64,000 nt of DNA from Novacetimonas pomaceti (GCF_003207955.1 NZ_NOXG01000003.1:62001-126000); one strand, 5' to 3'; shown: positions 16,513-25,233, counted from the stretch's first letter. The notes: a model not told the origin generated them from the letters alone. Numbers and translations: made by a program.

Positions 16513-17118
16513 TTACCCGCGCGTGGACGCATTCCCATGACACGCGATCCGTTCGCGCTCCGTCACGACGCCCGACAGCGGCACGTCATGCGGCCCCATG
16601 GGAATGTTCGCGACCTCCTGCGTGGCGAGACCATAGCCGATCGCAATCGCACGGGGCAGCCGCGCAAGCGTGCGATCGTAATATCCCCCCCCGTATCCCA
16701 GCCGCCCACCCCGCCTGTCAAAGGCCAGCAGCGGCACGAACACCATGTCGGGCCGGTGGGCATGCCCGTCAGGATGCCACGTCGCGAATCGGCCGTTGCA
16801 CATCGTCACGTCAGGATGCCAGTGATGGAACGACAGCGGCTGCCCCCGTGGCGGCGTAAAGGGCAGCAGGACGCGATAGCCGCGCTGGTGAAGGGGCATG
16901 AAAACCGGCCGCAGGTCGATTTCCCCCGGTAGTGGCCAGACCAGGGCGATCGCGCCACCAGCCGGGACCAGATCCACGCAGGCGAGGATGCCCGCGCGCA
17001 GGGCATGTTCCTGGGCCGCCGTGGGCGGGGTATTTTCCCGTCGCGCCCGGCACTGCCGCCGCAGTTCGGCCTTGGCCCGCGCCAGGGCGGGCGAATCGGA
17101 ATCGGGAGATATCGTCAT
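16513..17118 (-). CDS. fau: 5-formyltetrahydrofolate cyclo-ligase
   Basis: ATP-dependent conversion of 5-formyl-THF to 5,10-methenyl-THF. The 201-residue protein has the basic N-terminal region (AKAELRRQCRARREN), WPLPGEIDLRPV (substrate loop) and FDRRGGRLGYGGGYYDRTL, the ATP-binding signature. Its position downstream of zapA with about 170 bp of non-coding sequence between is the classic ssrS (6S RNA) neighbourhood. Confidence 0.93.
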   Translation of the reverse strand: MTISPDSDSPALARAKAELRRQCRARRENTPPTAAQEHALRAGILACVDLVPAGGAIALVWPLPGEIDLRPVFMPLHQRGYRVLLPFTPPRGQPLSFHHWHPDVTMCNGRFATWHPDGHAHRPDMVFVPLLAFDRRGGRLGYGGGYYDRTLARLPRAIAIGYGLATQEVANIPMGPHDVPLSGVVTERERIACHGNASTRG

Positions 17119-17124
17119 GAATTA

Positions 17125-17290
17125 CGGAGCCACCATGACCGTTGGTCTTATCAGCCCTCCCGGACCTGCAGGTGCAGGTGGGCGCCAGGTAACGTGACCA
17201 CGGTCACGACAGTGCCAGCTCCCTTAGGAAGTGCTTATCGGCCCAGGGGTTGAATGTTGCCTGACGCGTCCGGCAGCCCCGCACCTGTTA
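17125..17290 (-). ncRNA. ssrS: Candidate 6S RNA (ssrS)
   Basis: This gap between zapA and fau is where 6S RNA is found in many proteobacteria. Read on the minus strand, distal words CAGGTGC and GCACCTG can pair across about 130 bases, and the adjoining GGGGCTGCC and GGCGCCCACC extend this stem. A strong inner hairpin (GTGACC/GGTCAC) lies in the middle. The overall long closed rod of about 160 bases fits 6S size. The call rests on position and hand-folding only. Ends are approximate. Confidence 0.5.
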
Positions 17291-17291
17291 T

Positions 17292-17639
17292 CTAGTCACG
17301 TTCGAGGGCGGCTGCAATGTTTTCCGCGCGTTCCACCAGATGCGTCAGCTGATCGCGACGGCGCTCGTTCTCGATCCGGGCCTGACGGCCCTGCGCCAGC
17401 TGGTGGGCGGTGTCGGCGGACATCTTTTCCGCTGTCAGGTCATGGATCTCGTCCGCCATCAGCAGCGCCGCCAGCGCCAGCAGCCGCCCTTCGCCGCTGT
17501 GACCGCCCAGCGCACGGATACGGTCGATTCGCCGCTCCACTTCCTGCGCCATCGCCTGCAGGTGCTGTTCCTGCCCTTCCTCGCATCCAACGGTATAGGA
17601 ATACCCGTTGATGCGTACCGTCACCTGTCCCATCGTCAT
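17292..17639 (-). CDS. zapA: Cell division protein ZapA
   Basis: Binds and bundles FtsZ at the division ring. The 115-residue product starts MGQVTVRINGYSYTVGC, the ZapA beta strand pair, and then forms long helices (EEGQEQHLQAMAQEVERRIDRIRAL, then LLALAALLMADEIHDLTAEK) ending in a coiled coil. The upstream gene overlaps it by 4 bases (ATGA), so the two are translationally coupled. ATG codons at 17639 and 17633 are both possible. Confidence 0.88.
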   Translation of the reverse strand: MTMGQVTVRINGYSYTVGCEEGQEQHLQAMAQEVERRIDRIRALGGHSGEGRLLALAALLMADEIHDLTAEKMSADTAHQLAQGRQARIENERRRDQLTHLVERAENIAAALERD

Positions 17640-17929
17640 TCGTCCCTTACATCCGCGATCACGGCTGCCGGTTCCCCGTCATCCAGAAGATCGCGCACCC
17701 GGGCGATCAGGACGTCAATATTCGCCGCCAGCGCCTGAAGGTCCACCTCCGGCGTGGAAGAAGGTGACGGCGGCAGCGACGGCCACGTTCCCTGTTCGCG
17801 GCATTCGATGGCAAAGGCGATACGCGTCAGCGCCTGTTCCAGCCGGTCCGCCGGGTCAATCGTCCCTTCATGCGCGGATGCGGAGGCTTCCTGCCCCGTC
17901 TGCGTTGTGTCAGTATTGGACACGTTCAT
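17636..17929 (-). CDS. Small protein coupled to zapA (DUF4164-like)
   Basis: A 97-residue soluble, acidic protein with a helical region (ADRLEQALTRIAFAIEC) and a second helix at the end (LAANIDVLIARVRDLLDD). Small coiled-coil proteins directly upstream of zapA are common in alphaproteobacteria (DUF4164), and the 4-base overlap with zapA supports a related role in division, but I cannot confirm the family from sequence alone. Confidence 0.6.
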   Translation of the reverse strand: MNVSNTDTTQTGQEASASAHEGTIDPADRLEQALTRIAFAIECREQGTWPSLPPSPSSTPEVDLQALAANIDVLIARVRDLLDDGEPAAVIADVRDE

Positions 17930-17989
17930 CCTTATTTCCTGCCATGGTCCCTTGCAAACTGATCGCCCGGTGGCGTCTGAACGTCAAGC

Positions 17990-18412
17990 ATGATCGATAA
18001 TCATGACATTTTTGCGCTTCCGCGTCATTTCGTCGTCATTTCCACCCTTGGGGAAATGGAAATGGTATGCACCGCGCTGAACACCCGGCCCGGCAGTTCC
18101 TGCGCACTGGTATCCGAACCCGATGCCGGCTGCTTCATGGGGATCGCATGGTGGAAGGCGCTGACGGCGGGGGCCGGCATGCCCGCCTTTCTTGATTGCG
18201 GCATGGCGGCGGCCCGCGCGGCCGAAGGGCTTCGTGCGGGGCTGGGGGGCGTCATCGTCGAACCCGCCTGCACGCAGCACGACGCGCTGGCCCAACTGGC
18301 GGGGATCATGGGGGCGACATGCCTGCGGGGCCGCCCGGACGCGCATGTCATCGCCGGCCCGGACGCGGCAGACGCATTGCAGCGATACCTGCGATCCCAC
18401 CCCGCCGGCTGA
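17990..18412 (+). CDS. Hypothetical protein, 140 aa
   Basis: Not recognised. The protein has no signal peptide, several cysteines (CTALNTRPGSSCALVSEPDAGCF, LDCGMAAARAAEG) and a Gly/Ala-rich second half with alternating hydrophobic strands (GGVIVEPACTQ, ATCLRGRPDAHVIAGPDAADALQRYL), which suggests a small alpha/beta fold. Codon third positions look coding. It is divergent from the zapA group and lies 134 bp before thiE, possibly in one transcript. Confidence 0.55.
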   Translation: MIDNHDIFALPRHFVVISTLGEMEMVCTALNTRPGSSCALVSEPDAGCFMGIAWWKALTAGAGMPAFLDCGMAAARAAEGLRAGLGGVIVEPACTQHDALAQLAGIMGATCLRGRPDAHVIAGPDAADALQRYLRSHPAG

Positions 18413-18546
18413 GCGGCGCATCGTCATTTTGCATCGCCATCCCCTTCGAACGCGGGGCATGCCGCGACCGAACGCCTGCCCAACACACCCCATGCGCCGT
18501 GAGGGCTGTTTTCCATGACGGATGTGCGTCATATGATCGGCTTACC

Positions 18547-19188
18547 ATGACCGATTGCCAGCTTTATCTTGTCACGCCCGAGTCGCTTGACCCCCACGCG
18601 TTCGCGCCCACACTGGCGCGCGCGCTTGACGCCGGGCCGGTGGCGGCGGTGCAGCTGCGGCTCAAGAACGTTCCCGACGATGCGATCCGCCGCGCCATCG
18701 ACGCGCTGCGTCCGGTCGCGCACGAACGCGACGTCGCCTTCATCCTCAATGACCGTCCCGACCTTGCGCGCTCCACCGGCTGCGACGGCGCGCATGTCGG
18801 CATGGACGACATGACGGTGGAAGAGGCGCGACGCATCCTTGGCGACGACCTGCAGCTGGGCGTCTCATGCTATGACAGTCGCGACATGGCGATGCGCGCG
18901 GGCGAAGGCGGGGCGGATTACGTGGCGTTCGGCGCGTTCTTCCCCTCGGTCTCAAAGGAAACCTCCGTCCGGGCGGGCACCGACCTGCTGACATGGTGGA
19001 GCGGCATGATGGAGCTGCCGGTTGTCGCGATCGGGGGAATCACGCCAGGCAACTGCGCGCCGCTGGTCCGTGCGGGGGCTGATTTCCTGGCGGTCATCAG
19101 CGCGGTATGGTCACATCCCGATGGCCCCGACGCGGGCGTGCGGGCAATGAACGCCGCGATGGACGCCGCAGCCGATTCGGTTGACTGA
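18547..19188 (+). CDS. thiE: Thiamine-phosphate synthase
   Basis: Joins the pyrimidine pyrophosphate and thiazole phosphate halves of thiamine. The 213-residue TIM-barrel protein has LYLVTPESL at the start, VQLRLKN, FILNDRPDLARSTGCDGAHVGMDD, VSCYDS, GADYVAFGAFFPS, and VAIGGITPGNCAPLVRAGADFLAVISAVW with the phosphate-binding loops. The canonical H-x-G-Q-x-D is changed to AHVGMDD, a variation seen in some alphaproteobacteria. No TPP riboswitch signature is visible in the 134 bases upstream. Confidence 0.88.
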   Translation: MTDCQLYLVTPESLDPHAFAPTLARALDAGPVAAVQLRLKNVPDDAIRRAIDALRPVAHERDVAFILNDRPDLARSTGCDGAHVGMDDMTVEEARRILGDDLQLGVSCYDSRDMAMRAGEGGADYVAFGAFFPSVSKETSVRAGTDLLTWWSGMMELPVVAIGGITPGNCAPLVRAGADFLAVISAVWSHPDGPDAGVRAMNAAMDAAADSVD

Positions 19189-19204
19189 ACCCGACAGACC
19201 CTGG

Positions 19205-19362
19205 GGGCTGTCTGAAAAATCAGGCCCGATAATACACTGAAATTATAAAAGTTTTTGGTGAAGCTTTTTGCAAAAAGCTTCAGATGACGTCGCCTTTTTT
19301 CAAAAAGGCGACACCCAAAAACTTTTATCAATCTTACCCAACCTGCGGTTTCCAAATAACTC
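19205..19362 (+). repeat. Dispersed double-hairpin repeat, copy 3
   Basis: Begins GGGCTGTCTGAAAAA. Both hairpins are intact: the perfect palindrome of GAAGCTTTTTG/CAAAAAGCTTC, then GTCGCCTTTTTT/CAAAAAGGCGAC, between AAGTTTTTGG and CCAAAAACTT. The right outer end is degenerate. It fills the gap between the convergent thiE and epmA. Confidence 0.9.
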
Positions 19363-19365
19363 CTT

Positions 19366-20406
19366 TCATTCCGGCAGCCATAATATGTCACTGATGCGCC
19401 GCGTCCCGGCAGCCAGCATCACCAGCCGATCCAGGCCAAGCGCGATCCCCGCGCAGGGCGGCAGGGCGTCCAGCGCCGCGAGGAACGCATGGTCCATCGG
19501 CCACGCCGCATCCGGGTCATCCGCGTACAGCTCCGCGCGGCGGGCGCGATCGGCGACGAAACGCGCCTCCTGCTCCGCCTGGTCGGTCAGTTCCTCGAAC
19601 GCGTTGGCCAGTTCGATCCCGTCGGCATACAGTTCGAAACGCAACGCCACGCGCGGGTCATGTGGATCACGACGGGCAAGGGCCGCCTGACTGGCGGGCC
19701 AGTGCGTCAGGAAGGTGGGGCGGAGGCGCCCGATATGCGGCTCGACCCGTTCCATCAACAGGCGAAAGAACAGGTCCTCCCAGCTTTCGTCCGATCGCAG
19801 GTCGCACCCGGCGGCATGCGCCAGCGCGGCCGCGTCATCGCCCGTCGCCAGCAGGTCAACGCCTGCGTACCGCCCGAATGCCTCCGCCATCGTCAGGCGC
19901 TCGAACGGCGGGGCGATTTCGACCTGCGTCCCCTGAACCACGGGCGGCAGCGTCGCGCGCAGCAGGGCCTCCGTCTCGTCCATCAGGTCCGACAGGCTGG
20001 CGTGGGGACAATACCATTCCAGCATCGTGAATTCATGCGCGTGCAGGCGGCTGCCCTCCGCATTGCGCCACACGCGCGCCATCTGGAACACCGGCAGCCC
20101 CGTCGCCGCGACGATGCGCTTCATCGCGAATTCGGGGCTTGTGTGCAAAAACAGCGGACGCGTCCGACCATCGGGGCTGTGCTGCTCGGTGCGGAACACC
20201 TTCAGGTGCACTTCCTCCCCCGGCGTGGGCACGGCATAGGGGGTTTCGACCTCCAGATAGCCACGCGCCTCGAAAAACGCGCGTATGGCACGGATGACCA
20301 GCCCACGGCGCCGCAACAGCGCAAGGCGTTCGGCAATGCGGGCGGGGTCGTGGCCCGCATGCGCCGGTGCCGGGCCGGGAGATTCGTTTCCGGAAGATTC
20401 GTTCAT
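19366..20406 (-). CDS. epmA: Elongation factor P beta-lysine ligase
   Basis: A lysyl-tRNA-synthetase paralogue that attaches (R)-beta-lysine to the conserved Lys of EF-P. The 346-residue protein consists of only the class II catalytic core (no anticodon-binding domain): YLEVETPYAVPTPGEEVHL, LFLHTSPEFAMKRIVAATGLPVFQMARVWRNAEGSRLHAHEFTMLEWY (motif 2) and GIALGLDRLVMLAAGTRRISDIL (motif 3). It is divergent from epmB and efp, which supply the lysine and the target. Confidence 0.95.
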   Translation of the reverse strand: MNESSGNESPGPAPAHAGHDPARIAERLALLRRRGLVIRAIRAFFEARGYLEVETPYAVPTPGEEVHLKVFRTEQHSPDGRTRPLFLHTSPEFAMKRIVAATGLPVFQMARVWRNAEGSRLHAHEFTMLEWYCPHASLSDLMDETEALLRATLPPVVQGTQVEIAPPFERLTMAEAFGRYAGVDLLATGDDAAALAHAAGCDLRSDESWEDLFFRLLMERVEPHIGRLRPTFLTHWPASQAALARRDPHDPRVALRFELYADGIELANAFEELTDQAEQEARFVADRARRAELYADDPDAAWPMDHAFLAALDALPPCAGIALGLDRLVMLAAGTRRISDILWLPE

Positions 20407-20541
20407 GGACGCGCAACTCCGGTTGCAGGGAAAACCGGCGCGCAGTACAGCGCGGCAGGAGAAGCGCAGGTCAACCCCCTGCGACCCGCCGACTTCCCTT
20501 TTTGCCGTCCCGCTTCATCCCCGCGTCACGGAGGTCCCGTC

Positions 20542-21630
20542 ATGCCAGACACCCCACGTCCCGCCGCCCGCACGCTGCGCACTGTCGGCGACCTGGTTGA
20601 CGCAGGCCTGGCGCCAGAGGGGGCGCGATCCGCGCTGGAGGAGGTGGCGCGACATTACGCCACCGCGATTCCACCGGCCTTTGCCGAGCTGATCGAACAT
20701 CCAGACGACCCGATCGGGCGGCAGGTCATCCCCGATCCGGCGGAACTTGTGGTCACGGCGGAGGAACGTTCGGACCCGATCGGCGATGACGCGCTGTCGC
20801 CGGTGCCGGGAATTGTCCACCGCTATGCCGATCGCGCGCTGCTCAAGCCGCTGCTGGTCTGCCCGCTTTACTGCCGGTTCTGTTTCCGCCGCGAACATGT
20901 CGGCCCCGATGGCGGCGTGCTGGACGAGGCCGCCCTGGAACGCGCGCTGGACTGGCTGCGGGACCACCCGGCCATTGGCGAGGTGATCCTGACGGGCGGC
21001 GATCCGATGATGCTGTCGCCGCGGCGCATGTCGCGCATCATCCGCGCGCTGGAGGCGATGCCCCATGTCCATACCATCCGCATCCATACCCGCGTGCCCG
21101 TGGCCGATCCCGCGCGCATCACCGAAGAGATGGCCGCGGCACTGGACACCACATGCAGCATGTGGGTGGTGGCGCACGTCAATCACGCCCGCGAACTGAC
21201 CCCGCAGGCACGCGACGCCATCCGCCGGATACAGGCGCGCGCCATTCCCGTCATCGCGCAGTCGGTGCTGCTGCGCGGGGTCAATGACACGCCCGAGACG
21301 CTGGAGGCTCTGCTGCGCGCGCTGGTGTCGGCGCGGGTCAGGCCCTATTACCTGCACCAGCTGGACCCCGCCCCCGGCACGTCACGCTTTCGCGTGCCCA
21401 TCGCACAGGGGCAGCGCCTGCTGGCGGCGCTGCGCGGGCGGGTGACGGGGCTGGCATGGCCGACCTATGTCCTCGATATCCCCGGCGGCCATGGCAAGGT
21501 GCCGATCGGCCCCGCCTATCTGGAAACGATGGAAAACACCGTCGTCGGGGTGCGCGATCCGCAGGGCAGGACCCATCGGGTGGAAGAAGGCGACAGCGCA
21601 AAACTTGCCCTTCCGCGCCGGGGGAGGTAG
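20542..21630 (+). CDS. epmB: EF-P lysine 2,3-aminomutase (radical SAM)
   Basis: Converts L-lysine to (R)-beta-lysine for EF-P modification. The 362-residue protein has the radical-SAM cluster CPLYCRFCFRREH (CxxxCxxC), then EVILTGGDPMMLSPRRM (SAM GGE-type motif), HTRVPVADPARI and SVLLRGVNDTPETLEALLRAL. It ends with the C-terminal PGGHGKVPIGP block that binds PLP and lysine. The ATG at 20542 follows GGAGG. A much longer frame upstream of this start is antisense to epmA and is not coding. Confidence 0.94.
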   Translation: MPDTPRPAARTLRTVGDLVDAGLAPEGARSALEEVARHYATAIPPAFAELIEHPDDPIGRQVIPDPAELVVTAEERSDPIGDDALSPVPGIVHRYADRALLKPLLVCPLYCRFCFRREHVGPDGGVLDEAALERALDWLRDHPAIGEVILTGGDPMMLSPRRMSRIIRALEAMPHVHTIRIHTRVPVADPARITEEMAAALDTTCSMWVVAHVNHARELTPQARDAIRRIQARAIPVIAQSVLLRGVNDTPETLEALLRALVSARVRPYYLHQLDPAPGTSRFRVPIAQGQRLLAALRGRVTGLAWPTYVLDIPGGHGKVPIGPAYLETMENTVVGVRDPQGRTHRVEEGDSAKLALPRRGR

Positions 21631-21676
21631 AAGCCCATCCTTCAAGACATTCCCACAAGTTCAGACAGAGACCCCT

Positions 21677-22243
21677 ATGAAACAGCAGGCGAACCTGATC
21701 CGTGCCGGACAGGTCATCGAGCATGACGGCCGTCGCTGGACGGTCCTGAAGCAGCAGATCATCACTCCGGGCAAGGGCGGCGCCTTCATCCAGGTGGAGA
21801 TGCGCGACCTCAAGACCGGCAACAAGACGAACGAACGCTGGCGCACGGCGGATACCGTCGAACGCCTGATGACCGAGGAAAAGGAATATACCTATTCCTA
21901 CATGGATGGTGACAACATCGTCCTGATGGACCCGGAAACGTTCGAACAGCTGCTGCTTCCGCTGGACCTGCTGGGCGATCAGGCCCCCTTCCTGCAGGAC
22001 AACATGACGCTGGTCCTCAACCTTGTCGAAGGTGACCCGGTCGGCGTCGTGCTGCCCAGTCAGGTGACGCTCGAGGTCGTGGAGGCCGATCCCGTCGTCA
22101 AGGGACAGACCGCCAGTTCGTCGTACAAGCCCGCCCGCCTGTCCAACGGCGTCAAGACCATGGTCCCCCCCTTCATCGAAGCGGGCGAAAGCATCGTGGT
22201 CCGCACCGAGGACGGCAGCTATGTCGAGCGCGCCAAGTCCTGA
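21677..22243 (+). CDS. efp: Elongation factor P
   Basis: Rescues ribosomes stalled on polyproline. The 188-residue, three-barrel protein has its N-terminal KOW-like domain with TPGKGGAF, in which Lys33 is the expected beta-lysylation site. The middle OB domain has EEKEYTYSYMDGD, and the C-terminal domain has VRTEDGSYVERAKS. It lies 46 bp downstream of epmB in the same direction; with epmA across the divergent promoter all the modification partners are adjacent. epmC is not present, and it is usually absent outside gammaproteobacteria. Confidence 0.97.
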   Translation: MKQQANLIRAGQVIEHDGRRWTVLKQQIITPGKGGAFIQVEMRDLKTGNKTNERWRTADTVERLMTEEKEYTYSYMDGDNIVLMDPETFEQLLLPLDLLGDQAPFLQDNMTLVLNLVEGDPVGVVLPSQVTLEVVEADPVVKGQTASSSYKPARLSNGVKTMVPPFIEAGESIVVRTEDGSYVERAKS

Positions 22244-22346
22244 ATGACCGACCCGCGTGGCGCCCGTCCGGGCGTCCGCGGTCATTGCGTTTTCCCATCC
22301 CGCTTCCATTCCCGTTTCACCGCCGAACCAGACAGGACCGATCACC

Positions 22347-23183
22347 GTGGCAATGCGACTTTCCCCTCATATGACGGTGATGCAGAACGCCGCGCAGAAA
22401 GCGGCGCGCCGGCTGCTGCGTGATTTCAATGAGGTCGAGCAGCTTCAGGTCAGCATCAAGGGACCCGGCGATTTCGTGTCGCAGGCCGACCTGCGCGCCG
22501 AGACGACCCTGCGCGAGGAGCTTGGCCGCGCGCGTCCCGGCTATGCCTTCCTGATGGAGGAAAGCGGCGCGTCGGGTGGCGATGGCTGGACATGGCGCTG
22601 GATTGTCGATCCGCTGGACGGGACGACCAACTTCCTGCATGGCATCCCGCACTGGGCCATTTCCATCGGCCTGCAGCGCCGCCTGCCCGATGGCGCGATC
22701 GAAATGGTCGCCGCCCTCGTCTACAACCCCGCCGCGAACGAGATGTTCTGGGCCGAAAAGGGCATTGGCGCGTTCCTCAACGAACGCCGCCTGCGTGTCT
22801 CGGCCCGGCGCAACATGGACGAATCGCTGTTCGCGACGGGAATTCCCTTTGCCAAGGTGTCGGCCAAGAACCGCCTGTCCTTTGCCCGCACGCTGGGCGC
22901 GCTGATGCCGCAGGTCGCAGGCATCCGCCGCTTCGGGGCGGCGGCACTTGACCTCGCATGGGTGGCGGCCGGCCGTTACGAAGGGTACTGGGAACTGGGC
23001 ATCCGCCCGTGGGACTGTGCCGCTGGCGTGCTGCTGGTGCGCGAGGCCGGGGGCTATGCCACCGATCCCCAGGGCGTCGACCTCAACGACTTCCCGGACT
23101 CGGTGGATGCGGTGGCGGGCAACCCGCACCTGCATGGCGTCCTGCGCGAACTGGTCGCCAACAGCCTGACGCCGCGTTCCTGA
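22347..23183 (+). CDS. suhB: Inositol-1-monophosphatase family protein (SuhB-like)
   Basis: A 278-residue lithium-sensitive phosphatase-fold protein. Metal-binding motifs: GDFVSQADLRAE, MEESG (the Glu ligand), WRWIVDPLDGTTNFLHGIPHW (the main signature) and GIRPWDCAAGVLLVREAGG (C-terminal signature). The likely start is GTG at 22347, about 9 bases after CAGGA; the ATG at 22353 is two codons further. The substrate may be myo-inositol-1-phosphate or another sugar phosphate. Follows efp after about 100 bp. Confidence 0.9.
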   Translation: MAMRLSPHMTVMQNAAQKAARRLLRDFNEVEQLQVSIKGPGDFVSQADLRAETTLREELGRARPGYAFLMEESGASGGDGWTWRWIVDPLDGTTNFLHGIPHWAISIGLQRRLPDGAIEMVAALVYNPAANEMFWAEKGIGAFLNERRLRVSARRNMDESLFATGIPFAKVSAKNRLSFARTLGALMPQVAGIRRFGAAALDLAWVAAGRYEGYWELGIRPWDCAAGVLLVREAGGYATDPQGVDLNDFPDSVDAVAGNPHLHGVLRELVANSLTPRS

Positions 23184-23315
23184 AGACCCGCCCAATGGGC
23201 CGGGCAATGTCCCGGGCCCGGGGATTGGGCCATCGCTGACGGGGCCGCGATTTCGCGTCCCATGCGCACGATCATGTTGAGTGCGCCCCGCCCCTCGTCT
23301 AGCGTGTCGGTCACC

Positions 23316-24155
23316 ATGTCACATGAACCGACCTTCACGCGCCCTTCCCCCATGCCGCCCCGGACACCTCCTGTCCCCCGCCTGTCCCCCGCCCGTCCCG
23401 TGACGGCATCGCGCGCGGGCACGACACTGGTGCCGGGCCTCGCGCTGGGGCTGCTCCTCGGCCTTGCGCCGGCGGGACACGACATCCTCCATGCGCAGGT
23501 GGTCACCCATCCGGACGTGCTCAATACGCTTGGCGCGCCGCCGCCTGCCCGCGCGGAGGCGAAACCCTCCCCCCACGCCGCCAGCAATGAAATGGGGCCC
23601 CATGCCCCGGCCAGTATCCCGTCCGCCAATACCCCGTCCGCCACGGACGCGGCCAGCCCGGCCGCCGTCGCGGCGGTGCCGCAGGTTGCGACGACCCCGC
23701 CCGCCAATCCCGTCCTGCGCCCCCCCGAAGTGCATGTTCCGCTGCATCCCGCACCGCCCCCGCCGGAGGTCAAGCCCGACCCGGCGGCCAAGGGCCACGC
23801 GATGCGCATTCCCGGCGGCACGCGGCTGTTTTTCGGAAACCAGAGCGCGGACATGAACCCGCGCATGATCGCGGCCCTGCAGACACTGGCGGGCGTCATG
23901 CAGCACCTGCCGGACCAGCGCATAAGCATCGCCGCGTATGGCGAGGGGAATGGCGACGATGCCTCCACCCCGCGTCGCATCGCGCTGTCGCGTGGGCTTG
24001 CCGCGCGCTCCGTCCTGATCCATGCCGGGGTCGCATCGACCCGCATCTATGTCCGCGCCATCGGGCTGCCGCCTGAAAACCAGATCGGAATAACTCCGGA
24101 CTGTATTGACGTGACCCGCTCTGGTGTGGTGGCGTCAAATCCTTCTCCTTCCTGA
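23316..24155 (+). CDS. OmpA-like domain protein with proline/alanine-rich spacer
   Basis: A basic N-terminal region with one hydrophobic stretch (LVPGLALGLLLGLAPAG, about residues 40-56) leads into about 100 residues rich in Pro, Ala and Ser. The C-terminal domain of about 110 residues has OmpA-like features: TRLFFGNQSADMNPRMIAALQTLAGVMQHL (the strand with the conserved Asp), RISIAAYGEG, and RRIALSRGLAARSVLIHAGVASTRIYVRAIG. It could bind peptidoglycan. The start is uncertain (in-frame ATG at 23262, 23316, 23352). It ends 12 bp before the MotA-like gene, so it probably belongs to the same operon. Confidence 0.7.
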   Translation: MSHEPTFTRPSPMPPRTPPVPRLSPARPVTASRAGTTLVPGLALGLLLGLAPAGHDILHAQVVTHPDVLNTLGAPPPARAEAKPSPHAASNEMGPHAPASIPSANTPSATDAASPAAVAAVPQVATTPPANPVLRPPEVHVPLHPAPPPPEVKPDPAAKGHAMRIPGGTRLFFGNQSADMNPRMIAALQTLAGVMQHLPDQRISIAAYGEGNGDDASTPRRIALSRGLAARSVLIHAGVASTRIYVRAIGLPPENQIGITPDCIDVTRSGVVASNPSPS

Positions 24156-24167
24156 GCGAGCAGCTGC

Positions 24168-25214
24168 GTGACGCGACCTACGACCTATATCCTCCGGATT
24201 GTCCTGTTCCTTCTGGCTGTAGGCATTGTTGCCTCCATGCTGGGGACTACGCTGTACCAGGCGTTTTTCAACAACCCCTACCTCGACGGGCTGATCCTTG
24301 GCATCCTTGCGCTGGGGATCGCGTGGAACGTGTCCATGGTCCTGCGCCTGATCCCCGAGGTACGGTGGGTGGATACCATCCGCCACCCGCGCGAAGGGCT
24401 GACCACGCCGCAGCCGCCGCGCCTGCTGGCGGCCATGGCCTCCATGCTGGCGACGCGCGAACGCGGCACCCGCCTGACGCTGTCGGCCCCCGTGGCGCAG
24501 TCGCTGCTCGACAGCATTTCGTCGCGGCTTGACGAAGGGCGCGAACTCTCGCGTTACCTGACGGGGCTGCTGATTTTCCTGGGGCTGCTGGGCACGTTCT
24601 ACGGGCTGCTGCTGACGGTGGGGTCCATCGCGGATGTCATCGGCGGCATGACCGTCGGATCGGGCGACATGACGGCGATGTTCGATCAGCTCAAGACCGG
24701 GCTGGCCGGGCCGCTGCACGGGATGGGCACGGCATTTTCAGGTTCCATGTTCGGTCTGGCGGGCGCGCTGGTCCTGGGTTTTCTGGACCTGACCGCCGGA
24801 CAGGCGCAGAACCGCTTTTTCAACGAACTCGAGGAATGGCTGGCCAGCATCACGCGCCTGTCGGGCGGTGGCGTCGCCGCTTCCGGCGAGGAAGGGACCC
24901 TGCCGGCCTATGTGGAGGCGCTGCTGGAACATACGGCGGAAAACCTTGAAAAGCTCCAGACGCTGCTGGCCCGCAACGAGGAACATCGCGCGCAGGAACA
25001 GCACATGCTGTCCACCCTGAATGACCGTCTTGCCCATCTGGTGGATCCGCGCGGGGGCGAACATCTGCAGAATATCGAAGCCCTGCTGGCCCGCCTGGTG
25101 CAGGAGTCCGAAGCAGGACGCACGCAGATTTCCAGCGAAATCCGTGGCGACCTGCGTCTTCTGGCCCGCACCATCGCCGCGGCCGCCCCGGGCGCGGGAC
25201 GCCCTGCCTCCTGA
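24168..25214 (+). CDS. MotA/TolQ/ExbB-type proton channel protein
   Basis: A 348-residue inner-membrane protein. Two helices occur near the N-terminus (YILRIVLFLLAVGIVASML and LDGLILGILALGIAWNVSMVLRL) and two more later (LTGLLIFLGLLGTFYGLLLTVGSI and GMGTAFSGSMFGLAGALVLGFLDL), the latter pair resembling the conserved MotA/ExbB channel helices. A helical cytoplasmic tail of about 110 residues follows (ENLEKLQTLLARNEEHRAQ). The start is GTG at 24168. It precedes the MotB-like gene by 19 bp, so the two form a stator-type pair. The organism need not be flagellated: no flagellar gene is in sight. Confidence 0.85.
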   Translation: MTRPTTYILRIVLFLLAVGIVASMLGTTLYQAFFNNPYLDGLILGILALGIAWNVSMVLRLIPEVRWVDTIRHPREGLTTPQPPRLLAAMASMLATRERGTRLTLSAPVAQSLLDSISSRLDEGRELSRYLTGLLIFLGLLGTFYGLLLTVGSIADVIGGMTVGSGDMTAMFDQLKTGLAGPLHGMGTAFSGSMFGLAGALVLGFLDLTAGQAQNRFFNELEEWLASITRLSGGGVAASGEEGTLPAYVEALLEHTAENLEKLQTLLARNEEHRAQEQHMLSTLNDRLAHLVDPRGGEHLQNIEALLARLVQESEAGRTQISSEIRGDLRLLARTIAAAAPGAGRPAS

Positions 25215-25233
25215 TTCATAGAAAGTTCCCGCC

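Noticed and set aside
18413..18546. TPP riboswitch ahead of thiE
   Set aside because: The conserved CTGAGA and ACCTGATC-type elements are absent from the gap.
19489..20541. N-terminal extension of about 350 codons in frame with epmB
   Set aside because: It is antisense to epmA. The epmB family starts at 20542, where a GGAGG site is found.
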